Shown: positions 19,096 through 27,157 of the stretch, piece after piece
Layout: the number at the start of each line of letters is the position of its first letter
Position numbering within the stretch: position 1 is the stretch's first letter
Assembly: GCF_000413315.1 (NCBI RefSeq)
Contig: NZ_KE340297.1
Location: 993,321 to 1,057,320, forward strand
Direction of reading: 5' to 3'
Length of the DNA: 64,000 nt
Source: Propionibacterium sp. oral taxon 192 str. F0372
GTDB taxonomy: Bacteria; Actinomycetota; Actinomycetes; Propionibacteriales; Propionibacteriaceae
The notes under the pieces: generated by a model
Database searches by the model: none
Seen by the model: the letters and a program-made list of their open reading frames with translations, nothing else
What the model was told of the DNA's origin: nothing
Translations under genes and position numbers: made by a program

Positions 19096-19278
19096 ATGGA
19101 AAATCTCAAAGTGGCAGCGCGGCTCGATTTCTCGGATCTCACGTGGGGCGATCTGCGGCGTTTCGTGTCTTTGGCGTCCGACGTCGACGACAATGATCCG
19201 GTGGAGTTCTTCGACGATGAGGATGACGACGTACTTGCCGGTATGGTGCTCGACTTGGAGCCCACGGTCCTGGACTGA
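19096..19278 (+). CDS. Small acidic protein of unknown function
   Basis: A 60-aa frame from ATG 19096: MENLKVAARLDFSDLTWGDLRRFV, then an Asp/Glu-rich tail (EFFDDEDDDVLAG). It is short but has coding-like composition and sits divergently from the exporter. I do not recognise it. Confidence 0.45.
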   Translation: MENLKVAARLDFSDLTWGDLRRFVSLASDVDDNDPVEFFDDEDDDVLAGMVLDLEPTVLD

Positions 19279-19420
19279 GTGCCGGAGATCCGGGTCGGCA
19301 TCCACTGGCGTGAGACTCGCCAACCGCAGGGGAGATTTCTCTGGTGATTTTGCGTGGCGGCATCGGAGGATGGCTCCTTGCCGAGGGTGGTTCCTTGTCA
19401 GTGTGCCAGCTGGGTGCAGG

Positions 19421-19720
19421 TCAGGGTGTCGGCTCCTTACGCATGAAAGCCACAATCTCGCCACTGCGTGCAGTTGCTCGTGTGCCTGGAGCGAATTCGG
19501 TCACCAGATGTGGTGTGATCTGGGGATGTAAGTCGGCGATCATCTCGGTCTCCACGTCGTCGACATCTTCGATGTCCTCCTCGGTGGGCTCATGGTCGTA
19601 CACAAACCTGACATAAGCATCCGACTCCTCGACTCGGACGTACACTGCCCGCAGGCCGGGAGTCACCATCCCGACCATGCCGCGCAGCAGACTTGGCAGG
19701 ACGACTTGTTGTAGGGACAT
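19421..19720 (-). CDS. Putative immunity protein paired with the decayed toxin at 19736-20054
   Basis: The 99-aa product has a good ribosome site (GAAGGAGCGAGG) and an acidic centre (DHEPTEEDIEDVDDVETEM), common for immunity proteins. It begins 15 nt after the end of a toxin-tip remnant and continues the toxin-then-immunity order of this locus. I recognise no named family, so the role is inferred from position and charge. Confidence 0.5.
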   Translation of the reverse strand: MSLQQVVLPSLLRGMVGMVTPGLRAVYVRVEESDAYVRFVYDHEPTEEDIEDVDDVETEMIADLHPQITPHLVTEFAPGTRATARSGEIVAFMRKEPTP

Positions 19721-19735
19721 CCTCGCTCCTTCGGT

Positions 19736-20054
19736 TCACGGGTTCGAATTGCCGGGTACGTTCGGTCTACCGGGCACGATGTGCACGCCACCATTCTTGT
19801 CGTAGTGCAAGATACCGGCAGCTGTTGTAGGCCTGTCACCTGTCTGGGGAGCTGATATAGGTTCCGATGGGCTGGATATGGTCAACCCATGTCCTTGAGG
19901 CCTGGTCGGCCTCTCGATACGTCGCCCATTGGCGTGCCGGTCCTCGACTTTTGACGAGTTGATCGAAATGTAGCTTAAGCAGGGAAATACTTTCCGAAAG
20001 TGGTCTCGTCTTCTCGCCGGGATGAGGCGAAGTGTATATTCTTGGCTGTGACAA
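19736..20054 (-). pseudogene. Frameshifted polymorphic-toxin C-terminal remnant
   Basis: Frame 1 (TTG 20054 to TGA 19836) reads TWVDHIQPIGTYISSPDR at its end. A second frame, shifted by one base, continues QTGDRPTTAAGILHYDKNGG, then HIVPGRPNVPGNSNP to a stop at 19736. The HYDKNGGxHIVP pattern is common at tips of secreted toxins. The two parts look like one tip broken by a frameshift near 19840. No start region of a toxin precedes it. Confidence 0.55.
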
Positions 20055-20087
20055 GCCTAAGGATTCATGAGCCGTAAAGTTACGCCA

Positions 20088-20525
20088 TCACTCAGTCTCT
20101 TGGATGCGAATTGAGTTCAAGAATGTCTCAATGCCAGGACTGATTTTTTGTAAACCCAGTTCGTATGTGGTATCCAAGAACCATACGCTCTGATCTTGCT
20201 TAGAGTAGGCGTAGCGGTCATTGAACACGTCATCAGTAAATGGGACCAAGTTGTTCTCTTCCAGTTCGTCGAAATCTTCGATGCCGGCAGCTATTCCATA
20301 TGGATCTGTGGCGCTGTAGAACACGAACAGTGGCAAATCGCCGAAAGGGGTTCCTATGACGAAAGCAGGCTTGCTGAAGGCAAATGAGCCGTAATTGCTC
20401 ATCAACTTCTTCAGGGGAGCAGGAACTGGCCCAATCAGTTTCTCCAGTGATTGGAGTTCCTCGGGACTGTTTGGAGTGTTCTTGCTCGTGGCTGGAATTA
20501 TGCTCGATTCTACCTCTGGGTGCAT
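20088..20525 (-). CDS. SMI1/KNR4-family putative immunity protein 3
   Basis: The 145-aa product shows the SMI1/KNR4 pattern: PEELQSLEKLIG, LKKLMSNYGSFAF, a central GIEDFDELEENNLVPF and a final YAYSKQDQSVWFLDTTYELG. Such proteins neutralise nuclease tips of polymorphic toxins. It follows, by 3 nt, a remnant of an LHH-type toxin tip that carries an in-frame stop. It is the most divergent of the three SMI1 copies. Confidence 0.75.
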   Translation of the reverse strand: MHPEVESSIIPATSKNTPNSPEELQSLEKLIGPVPAPLKKLMSNYGSFAFSKPAFVIGTPFGDLPLFVFYSATDPYGIAAGIEDFDELEENNLVPFTDDVFNDRYAYSKQDQSVWFLDTTYELGLQKISPGIETFLNSIRIQETE

Positions 20526-20528
20526 GGA

Positions 20529-20714
20529 TTATTCTTTCGTCGAACGGCTGCCAGTATGGTGTAATCCATGAATTCTAGCAGGAGCCAATTAGACTTTATT
20601 GCCTTGGAAATGGTGAATTTGAAGGTTGTTTTCACGCAGCCAAGCTTCAACTTTTGTTTGAGTAAATCCGGACTGTTTAGCAATCTCAAGGAGATCACGC
20701 CGGGCGGGGCCTTG
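20529..20714 (-). pseudogene. LHH-type nuclease toxin tip remnant with in-frame TAA
   Basis: Right after the stop of the next immunity gene, one frame reads DLLEIAKQSGFTQTKVEAWL, RENNLQIHHFQGNKV, stop, LAPARIHGLHHTGSRSTKE, stop. It aligns along its length with the intact tip at 21838-22437 (INLHHFSGDIMQLVPTNIH). The internal TAA at 20589-20591 replaces the Gln codon. No start codon or toxin body precedes it, so it is a displaced cassette. Confidence 0.8.
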
Positions 20715-21149
20715 CTAAAAGGGCTCTACGATGATGGCGTCGAGGAATGTTTGCATGGAGCTGAAGACCTTGGTGGGTGTGAATCCTGCCTCTATGTCGA
20801 AGAACCAGATGGTCGCGTCATCGCGATCAAGTGCGTAGATAGAGCCATATTCGTCCCGAGCGAATGGTGTCCAACGGTTTCTGAAGACTTCTTCGATGCC
20901 GTTTTGAAGGCTGTATATGGTATGTTGACTCCCTGCCCCGTAGCAGATGAAAACTGTCAAGTCATCAATTGCTCCACCGGTCAGATCGGCGTAGCCTCTA
21001 AACCCGAAAGGACCATATTCTAGAAGTAGGTTCTTGTAGACTTCCGGGAGAATGCTGAAATCAGCCTCAACTTGGGCAATCTCTTCGGGGGTGTCCGGGA
21101 CAGTTTCTCGGGTCACGGGCTTGATGAAGGGTTTGATATCTGCCAACAT
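20715..21149 (-). CDS. SMI1/KNR4-family putative immunity protein 2
   Basis: From ATG 21149, set by AGGAGG nine bases upstream (GTG 21155 would be too close), the product is 144 aa. It is a clear paralogue of the 21400 gene: LPEVYKNLLLEYGPFGF, DDATIWFFDIEAGFTPTKVF and FLDAIIVEPF match almost block for block, and the 3' halves are near-identical in DNA (20730-20825 with 21411-21506). It follows a decayed copy of the LHH toxin tip. Confidence 0.8.
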   Translation of the reverse strand: MLADIKPFIKPVTRETVPDTPEEIAQVEADFSILPEVYKNLLLEYGPFGFRGYADLTGGAIDDLTVFICYGAGSQHTIYSLQNGIEEVFRNRWTPFARDEYGSIYALDRDDATIWFFDIEAGFTPTKVFSSMQTFLDAIIVEPF

Positions 21150-21151
21150 GA

Positions 21152-21330
21152 TCACTTACCTCCTAGATGGACTGTTCCGCTGTGGTGGATGCCTCCGTGA
21201 ATCGCGCGTGGGACAAGTTACATTGTATTTTTACATTGTATTTCCAAAAACTGGTTCCAATTAGTCGTGCGCTTGGTTTGGGAGCTAGAAATTGTAGTCT
21301 GTAAGGAATGGCATCGCTGCGGATGTATCA
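21152..21330 (-). pseudogene. Internally deleted LHH toxin copy with 13-bp duplication and stop
   Basis: The segment near 21270-21310 reads LAPKPSARLIG, matching PAPKPSGRPI of the intact toxin. It then jumps to the tip's end: NTM, stop, LVPRAIHGGIHHSGTVHLGGK, stop. Between them 13 bp are repeated (21218-21230 and 21231-21243). With one copy removed the frame reads GNTM-stop-LVP, against GDIMQLVP in the intact gene, so the TAA at 21218-21220 again sits at the Gln codon. Confidence 0.78.
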
Positions 21331-21399
21331 TTGGAGATGAAAGACTTTGCTGTTTTGCCTGGTAGGGTTGACCTGAGCGGTGCTGTCAAGTATGTCGAC

Positions 21400-21834
21400 T
21401 CAGTCTGGTTCTACGATGATGGCGTCGAGGAAGGCCCGCATGGAGTTGAAGATTTTGGTGGGTGTGAATCCTGCTTCAATGTCGAAGAACCAGATGGTCT
21501 CGTCATTACGATCAAAGCCATAGACAGAGCCGTAAGCATCGTCGGCAAAAGGTATCCAGTGGTCGCCAAACACATCTTCCATTTCTTCGTATACTTCAGC
21601 AATGGTGTATTGACTGCCAATGCCTCGGCAAACCGTGAGGCATAGGTCGTTGATTCCACCTCCGCTAAGCTCTGCAGAGCCGTTGAAAGCAAAAGGGCCA
21701 TACTTGAGTAGTAGGTTTTTGTATTCTTCTGGTAGGTGACTAATTCGAGATTCAAATTCCGCGATAGTTTCTGGCGTGTCGGGCCTGCTGTCGGGGGTGG
21801 CTGGGATGATCAGTTCTTCAATTTCTTCAATCAT
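21400..21834 (-). CDS. SMI1/KNR4-family putative immunity protein 1 (cognate of intact toxin)
   Basis: The 144-aa product starts 3 nt after the stop of the intact toxin gene, the normal toxin-immunity order. It has the SMI1 pattern PETIAEFESRISHLPEEYKN, LLLKYGPFAFNG, then YGFDRNDETIWFFDIEAGF. By position it should protect the producing cell from the nuclease encoded at 21838-22437. Confidence 0.82.
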   Translation of the reverse strand: MIEEIEELIIPATPDSRPDTPETIAEFESRISHLPEEYKNLLLKYGPFAFNGSAELSGGGINDLCLTVCRGIGSQYTIAEVYEEMEDVFGDHWIPFADDAYGSVYGFDRNDETIWFFDIEAGFTPTKIFNSMRAFLDAIIVEPD

Positions 21835-21837
21835 CGA

Positions 21838-22437
21838 TTAGTTTCTCCCTTCCAAGTGAACTGAGCCACTGTGGTGAATGTTTCTGTGAATATTTGTTGG
21901 AACTAGTTGCATTATATCTCCAGAAAAATGGTGTAAATTGATCTTGTTTATTCTTAATGCCTCTCTTACTGCTGCTTTGCTCATGCCCATGGTATCTGCA
22001 ATGGTTGATACCGTGGCATTGTAGTCGTGCGTGCGGTTGAGGTTGATTCCGTCTACGTTGTAGGTGCCTGGTGGTTGTCCTCCCAGGCCTTTGTGGGTGA
22101 ATGGCCCGAAGTCTGGTGTGCCGTTGACGAAGTCGATCTCGGTTCCACGTGGTAATCCTAGATGGTCCGCCGTGGCATCGTTGAGTTTGAAAGGCGAGTT
22201 GCCTTCTGCTCCGGTAAATGAACCCTTGCTGCGCGCTGGCCTGTGCCAGCCCGATGGGGGTTTCCAGTGGGGGTCTCTGATTGGTCGTCCGCTTGGTTTT
22301 GGGGCTGGAAGTTGCGGTCTTTTAGGCGCTGGGGGCAGCGCTTTCAGGTTCATCTTCTTGCTAACGTGAAGAAGATCGAGGATGGCTCGGACGAGCTTGC
22401 TTCCTGCGTTGCCTGAGGGTGTGATGCGGGCCATCAT
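21838..22437 (-). CDS. LHH-type (HNH/EndoVII superfamily) nuclease toxin tip
   Basis: The 199-aa product is basic and Pro-rich at first (LPAPKPSGRPIRDPHWKPP), then has TIADTMGMSKAAVREALRIN, INLHHFSGDIMQLVP and IHRNIHHSGSVHL. The Leu-His-His motif followed by a spaced His and His-His-Ser-Gly is that of the LHH nucleases found at the ends of bacterial polymorphic toxins. It has no secretion domain of its own and overlaps the small gene upstream by ATGATG, so it is either the second half of a split toxin or a displaced tip. Confidence 0.78.
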   Translation of the reverse strand: MMARITPSGNAGSKLVRAILDLLHVSKKMNLKALPPAPKRPQLPAPKPSGRPIRDPHWKPPSGWHRPARSKGSFTGAEGNSPFKLNDATADHLGLPRGTEIDFVNGTPDFGPFTHKGLGGQPPGTYNVDGINLNRTHDYNATVSTIADTMGMSKAAVREALRINKINLHHFSGDIMQLVPTNIHRNIHHSGSVHLEGRN

Positions 22438-22700
22438 TGGCCTCCACCGAGTAGTTCGTTGATGGTTTGGTCGATGATTACATTGATGGCCGCGCTTGCT
22501 CCGGTGCGTACCAACACTGACACTGCTGCCGAAGCGCCACCGGAGATGATGGCGGCTGCCAAGGAGATCGCGTCGAGCAGGATTTTGCCGATGACCACCA
22601 CACGCAACGTACGGATGAGACCAGCATCCAGTGGATAGGTAGTGGGGAAACGGTAAGCATGAGCCACACCGCAGGCCGAGACATTAGCCCCGGCAGACAC
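22434..22700 (-). CDS. Small hydrophobic protein, probable remnant of the toxin body
   Basis: An 88-aa frame from GTG 22700 with one long hydrophobic Ala/Gly/Ile/Val stretch (KILLDAISLAAAIISGGASA, then AINVIIDQTINELLGG). The glycine-rich hydrophobic end resembles the segment just before the tip in actinobacterial secreted toxins. The N-terminal WXG-type part is absent: lipB begins 44 bp away in the other direction. It may be what is left after deletion of the toxin body. Confidence 0.5.
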   Translation of the reverse strand: MSAGANVSACGVAHAYRFPTTYPLDAGLIRTLRVVVIGKILLDAISLAAAIISGGASAAVSVLVRTGASAAINVIIDQTINELLGGGQ

Positions 22701-22744
22701 ACCCGGATGGCCAGCAGGGCCGTCGCGGGTAGTCTTGATACATC

Positions 22745-23470
22745 ATGACCACCGATCTAGTTCCCACCACCTCTGACGTCCTTGCCCACTGGCGTTGGGG
22801 CATCGACGACGACCCGGTCACCCACATCGACTACCAACAGGCTTGGGAAGAACAGCGCCGGTTGCACGACCTCATCGCGCATGGCGAACACCCGTCCACC
22901 GTGATACTGCTCGAACACGCTCCGGTGTACACCGCTGGACGACGCACCCTGCCGAGTGAACGACCCTTCGACGGGACCCCCGTCATCGACGTCGACCGAG
23001 GCGGAAAGATCACATGGCACGGTCCGGGCCAATTGGTTGGCTACCCACTGGTGAAGCTGGCCGACGGGATCTACGTCGTCGACTTCGTGCGCCGCGTCGA
23101 GGAAGTAGTTATCCGCACCATCGCCGGTTATGGCCTGGAAGGAGTGCGCATTGCTGGGCGCACCGGGGTCTGGCTGCTTGGCGATGGCGTGCGCGGCGAC
23201 CGGAAGATCTGCGCCATCGGGTTGCGCGTTGCACAACGCGTCGCGATGCACGGGTTCGCTCTCAACGTGCATGACGACCTGCAACCGTTTTCCAACATCA
23301 TTCCTTGCGGTATCGCCGACGCCGGGATCACCTCCCTGGCCCGGGAAATGCCCCATCCGCCCTCGGTGGCCCAGGTGGCCACCGACCTAACCCCCCACAT
23401 CGACGAGCTGCTGGGCAAATTCGCTCCCTTCGAGCTCGCCGCTCCTGTCGAACGGGAAGGAATCGTGTAA
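22745..23470 (+). CDS. lipB: Octanoyl-[acyl carrier protein]:protein octanoyltransferase
   Basis: The 241-aa product has the LipB blocks [35 protein letters not shown] and [22 protein letters not shown], with the catalytic Cys-Lys pair: Cys in [13 protein letters not shown] and Lys in RKICAIG. It moves octanoate from ACP to lipoyl domains. Its stop overlaps the lipA ATG by one base (TAATG). Confidence 0.96.
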   Translation: MTTDLVPTTSDVLAHWRWGIDDDPVTHIDYQQAWEEQRRLHDLIAHGEHPSTVILLEHAPVYTAGRRTLPSERPFDGTPVIDVDRGGKITWHGPGQLVGYPLVKLADGIYVVDFVRRVEEVVIRTIAGYGLEGVRIAGRTGVWLLGDGVRGDRKICAIGLRVAQRVAMHGFALNVHDDLQPFSNIIPCGIADAGITSLAREMPHPPSVAQVATDLTPHIDELLGKFAPFELAAPVEREGIV

Positions 23471-24504
23471 TGAGCACCAATGCCTCAGGACACAAGCTGC
23501 TGCGCATCGAACGGGCGAATATGGCGACCCCGATCGAGCGTAAGCCCGAGTGGATCAAGACCAAGGTGGTGATGGGCCCCAATTACCGGGATCTGCAAGG
23601 GATCATCCAGCGTGAGGAGGTGCACACCGTCTGTCAGGAGGCGGGGTGTCCGAACATCTTCGAGTGCTGGGAGGACCGCGAATCCACATTCCTCATTGGT
23701 GGCGACGCCTGTACCCGGCGCTGCGATTTCTGCCAGATCGAATCGGCCCGCCCCAAGGGCTATGACATCACCGAGCCTCGTCGCGTTGCCGAGTCGGTGA
23801 CCAAAATGGGGCTGCGGTATGCCACGATCACCGGTGTTTGCCGCGACGACCTGCCCGACGAGGGGGCTTGGCTCTACGCGGAGACGATCCGCCAGGTGCA
23901 TGCCCACAATCCCGGAGTGGGAGTGGAGATGCTCGCGCCCGATTTCTCTGGCAAACCGGAGCTGGTGGCCCAGGTGCTGGACGCGAAACCGGAGGTCTTT
24001 GCGCACAACGTCGAGACAGTTCCCCGGATCTTCCGCCGCATCCGCCCGGGATTCAACTACGAGCGTTCCCTCGACGTGCTCACCCAATCGAACAAGGCCG
24101 GATTCGTCACCAAGTCGAATCTGATCCTGGGCATGGGGGAGACCCGCGACGAGGTCTCCCAGGCCCTACGCGATCTGCGCGAGGCGGGCACCCACATCAT
24201 CACCATCACCCAATACCTGCGTCCCGGCCCCACCCTGCTGCCGATCGACCGGTGGGTGACCCCTGCCGAATTCGTGGAACTGGCGAAGGAAGCGAAGGAA
24301 CTCGGCTACGAGGGCGTGATGAGCGGGCCGATGGTGCGCTCCTCCTACCGGGCCGGGCGACTCCACCGCCGGGCCAAGTCAATTCTTGAGGGTCGCGAAC
24401 CGGAGGAGGAATGGATCGGACGCCAAGAGGCCTCCGCCGTTCAGGCGGCTGCCGCTCGTCGGGGTCAGGCTGCTGATCGGGCCCAGGCCCCTAGCTCTGT
24501 GTGA
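23470..24504 (+). CDS. lipA: Lipoyl synthase
   Basis: The 344-aa radical SAM enzyme has the auxiliary-cluster cysteines [12 protein letters not shown] (about residues 54-65) and the SAM cluster motif [10 protein letters not shown] (about 80-89). The C-terminal SSYRAG provides the Ser ligand to the auxiliary cluster. It inserts two sulfur atoms into protein-bound octanoate. It is coupled to lipB. Confidence 0.97.
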   Translation: MSTNASGHKLLRIERANMATPIERKPEWIKTKVVMGPNYRDLQGIIQREEVHTVCQEAGCPNIFECWEDRESTFLIGGDACTRRCDFCQIESARPKGYDITEPRRVAESVTKMGLRYATITGVCRDDLPDEGAWLYAETIRQVHAHNPGVGVEMLAPDFSGKPELVAQVLDAKPEVFAHNVETVPRIFRRIRPGFNYERSLDVLTQSNKAGFVTKSNLILGMGETRDEVSQALRDLREAGTHIITITQYLRPGPTLLPIDRWVTPAEFVELAKEAKELGYEGVMSGPMVRSSYRAGRLHRRAKSILEGREPEEEWIGRQEASAVQAAAARRGQAADRAQAPSSV

Positions 24505-24773
24505 CGGTTGGGTGCCCGTGTACGGGTGATGGTGTCGATGGTGGTGGTTGATGAACTCGCTGCCGTTGTCGGAGTGGATCTCTTTGATCGTGAACGGGAA
24601 GCGAAGTTGCAGTTGCTCCGGTCCGGCGTACACAGTGCGTTCGCCTTTGCTGTGGACTTGGTCGCCATGGGTCATTTCATCGCCTGCGCAGCAGGGATTG
24701 CTTTGCGGTGAGTCAGCTCCAACTCCATCTGCTCGCCCTGGATCCACGTGGACATTTTGAAATTAAGTCAACG
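24505..24773 (-). mobile_element. Remnant of a DDE integrase-type insertion sequence (left flank)
   Basis: On the minus strand, ATGGCGACCAAG at 24668 matches the start of the transposase remnant on the right flank. About 60 bases later another frame shows IKEIHSDNGSEFINHH, the second Asp region of rve-type transposases. Most of the gene between and after is missing, so this is a deletion derivative. It lies between lipA and the biosynthetic cluster. Confidence 0.7.
24657..24773. repeat. Left copy of the 117-bp direct repeat
   Basis: Matches 39056-39172 in the same orientation with about 8 mismatches by eye. It covers the end and 5' part of the insertion-sequence remnant, including the transposase start. 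Confidence 0.9.
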
Positions 24774-24780
24774 AATTCGC

Positions 24781-24813
24781 TTGCAAAACGGGCCCTAGGT
24801 GGGGTAATAGTAT
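24781..24813 (+). promoter_or_regulatory. Possible promoter of the biosynthetic cluster
   Basis: TTGCAA (24781-24786) and TAATAG (24805-24810) are 18 nt apart; an overlapping TAGTAT lies at 24808-24813. The predicted start of transcription falls on or next to the ATG at 24819, which would make a leaderless message. It directly adjoins the IS remnant. Confidence 0.35.
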
Positions 24814-24818
24814 GAAAT

Positions 24819-26003
24819 ATGAGCCAGCGACAGCGCGTGGCCGTGACCGGGGTGGGGCCCGTTTCGGCTATCGGCGGTGGCCGTGAAGATTTCGGGGATG
24901 CTATCCGAGAAGGTCGATGCGGCGCCAGCCCTATCAGTGCTTTTGACACCACCGGTTTCGCCCACGCGCTGGCTTGCGAGGTCCCCCAGGACACAACTGA
25001 TGGGCCCCATGGGCGAGCCTCACAGTTCGCAGTGCAGGCCGCGTTGTTGGCGTTGTCTGATGCCGGACTGACGCCCGAGTGGCTCCGTGATCGGCGGGTT
25101 TCGGTGGCCGTTGGCACGACAGACGGCGAATCGCAATTGATCGATGCCATCTCGGCCAGCTACTTGACCGGTACTCCCGTCTCCGTGAGCGATGCCCGGG
25201 CCGCTCACCCCTTGAACTTGGCAATGTCGATCGTCGACCGGCTCGGACTCTTCGACGTCGAGACCCTCACGATCGCGACCGCGTGCAGTGCGGGCAACTA
25301 CGCGATCGGCAACGGTTTCGATGCCATCGCCTCGGGGGCCGCAGAGGTCGCCCTCGTGGGAGGGGCGGATGCTCTGTGCCGGAAGACGTTCACAGGCTTC
25401 TATCGCCTAGGCACAGTGGCACCCGATGCGTGCCGTCCCTTCGACAAGGACAGGCAAGGGATTCTGACCGGTGAAGGCGCGGGGATGATGGTCCTTGAGC
25501 GGCTTGAGGCTGCAATCGAACGCGGAGCGCACATCTACTGCGAGGTGCTGGGGTACGGGCTCACGTGCGACGCCAAGCATCCAGTGGCTCCCGACGTGAA
25601 GGGCATCACCGCGAGCATCAGGAAGGCGCTGAGACTCGCGGACATTGATCCTGGCCAGGTCGATCTGGTTTCAGCCCACGGAACGGGTACCAAGGCCAAT
25701 GACGTCACCGAGTGTGAGGCGCTAGCGGCGGTCTTCGGTGACCAGTTGCCTCCGGTCACCTCGGTGAAATCGATGATCGGGCACTCAATGGGTGCAGCTA
25801 GTGCGCTGGGCGCCATCGCATCTGCGCTAGCCCTTGAGGACCAATTCATACCCCCGACGGTCAACTTCAGGCAAGGCGATCCTGACTGCCCGGTCGATTG
25901 CGTCCCCAACACCTCTCGGGATGCCGAACTCACCGTAGTGGAGAACCACGGGTTCGCCTTCGGCGGCAACAACGCGGTGCTGTTGTTGGAGCGACTCCCG
26001 TGA
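24819..26003 (+). CDS. Beta-ketoacyl synthase (KS1), catalytically complete
   Basis: The 394-aa FabF-type condensing enzyme has active-site Cys156 (TACSAG), His287 (HGTGTKAND) and His322 (KSMIGHSMG), so the full Cys-His-His triad is present. It ends with the conserved NHGFAFGGNNAVL. The family elongates ACP-bound acyl chains by decarboxylative condensation with malonyl-ACP. It is the first gene of the cluster and overlaps the second KS by GTGA. There is no obvious Shine-Dalgarno close to the ATG. Confidence 0.93.
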   Translation: MSQRQRVAVTGVGPVSAIGGGREDFGDAIREGRCGASPISAFDTTGFAHALACEVPQDTTDGPHGRASQFAVQAALLALSDAGLTPEWLRDRRVSVAVGTTDGESQLIDAISASYLTGTPVSVSDARAAHPLNLAMSIVDRLGLFDVETLTIATACSAGNYAIGNGFDAIASGAAEVALVGGADALCRKTFTGFYRLGTVAPDACRPFDKDRQGILTGEGAGMMVLERLEAAIERGAHIYCEVLGYGLTCDAKHPVAPDVKGITASIRKALRLADIDPGQVDLVSAHGTGTKANDVTECEALAAVFGDQLPPVTSVKSMIGHSMGAASALGAIASALALEDQFIPPTVNFRQGDPDCPVDCVPNTSRDAELTVVENHGFAFGGNNAVLLLERLP

Positions 26004-27157
26004 ACGCGACAGCAAAGAAGGGGCAGTCGACTCAGGGGTCATGGCTCGCAGGCTGGGGGGCTGTAACCACCCTCGGCGCGACCGCGGACGATGTCTTTGC
26101 CGCCCTCCTCCGGGGTGACATAGGCCTACGCGTTTTCGAACCTCCCTTTGACCAGGCCTTCCGTGGTCCCCATGGCTACGTCTTCCCGGGGTCTCCTACC
26201 CGGGGGCCACGGGCGGCGAGCCTGCTCGTTCAGGCTGTCAGCGAAGCCCTGTTGGATGCCGGCCTGACAGAGATGCAAAATCTCGACTCTATCCCGGTGG
26301 TGATCGGGACAGGACTCGGCGAAGCCCGCACGTTGGAGATCGCACACCTAGAGGATGGACCCAAGCCCAACTTGGACCTCGCTGCGAAGCTCAGGAAACG
26401 CTGGGGTTTTGATCGGGTTTCCGTCTTCTCGAACGCCTGTGCCGCGTCGTTGTACGCGGCGGCCCTCGCCTGCGATCTCCTGGAGCAGGAGTCCCTTGAA
26501 CACGTGATAGTTGCCGGAGTCGACGTGCTGTCGCTGAGCATGTTCGGCTCACTCGACAGGGTTCAGGTCGAACCGCCCGACCGCGTCCGCCCGTTCGACG
26601 CGGGGCGTCGCGGTGTCCTAATGGGCGAGGGCGCTGCGGCCGTGGTGCTGAGCAAGCTCCCGCATGAAAAGCCGTTACGTCTCGCCAGAGTGGAATTGGG
26701 GTGTGATGCCTACCACGTGACGGCACCAGACCCAGCAAGGATCGAGCACGTCATGCGCGAAGCGCACGCGCGGGTAGGGGTGGGAGCGGACTCCATCGAC
26801 CTCGTCGTGGCACACGGTACCGGGACACCACTCAACGACGAGGCCGAGGCGGTTGCTCTGACGCGGGTCTGGGAACGTGCTTCCAAGCCACTCGTGACTG
26901 GTGTCAAGGGTAGTACCGGCCACACCTCAGGTGCTTCCGGTCTGCATAGCCTGATCGTCGCTGGCCAATGCCTTCTCTCTGGCGAGGTTCCGCCGGTCGT
27001 GGGCTTGGACGTGCCCGACCCGATGGCCTCGGCGCTTCGCCTGAACCGCAGCCGCACAAGGCTCGAGGATGCGAGGCTAGCGCAGGTGGACGCCTTCGGT
27101 TTTGGCGGGCTCAATGCAGTTGCGCTTCTCCGCAAAGTGCCGGTGATGCGACCATGA
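26000..27157 (+). CDS. Beta-ketoacyl synthase (KS2), catalytically complete
   Basis: From GTG 26000, which overlaps the KS1 stop, the product is 385 aa. Triad: Cys147 (SNACAAS), His272 (HGTGTPLND), His308 (KGSTGHTSGASG). It is shorter and more divergent than KS1, of the type seen in non-canonical type II systems such as aryl polyene clusters. Its stop overlaps the start of the KS-like gene at 27154 by ATGA, suggesting a KS/chain-length-factor-like pair. Confidence 0.9.
   Translation: MNATAKKGQSTQGSWLAGWGAVTTLGATADDVFAALLRGDIGLRVFEPPFDQAFRGPHGYVFPGSPTRGPRAASLLVQAVSEALLDAGLTEMQNLDSIPVVIGTGLGEARTLEIAHLEDGPKPNLDLAAKLRKRWGFDRVSVFSNACAASLYAAALACDLLEQESLEHVIVAGVDVLSLSMFGSLDRVQVEPPDRVRPFDAGRRGVLMGEGAAAVVLSKLPHEKPLRLARVELGCDAYHVTAPDPARIEHVMREAHARVGVGADSIDLVVAHGTGTPLNDEAEAVALTRVWERASKPLVTGVKGSTGHTSGASGLHSLIVAGQCLLSGEVPPVVGLDVPDPMASALRLNRSRTRLEDARLAQVDAFGFGGLNAVALLRKVPVMRP

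Noticed and set aside
22745-24504. lipB-lipA as part of the biosynthetic cluster (sulfur insertion)
   Set aside because: They are standard housekeeping genes for lipoate and are separated from the cluster by an IS remnant and the direct repeat.
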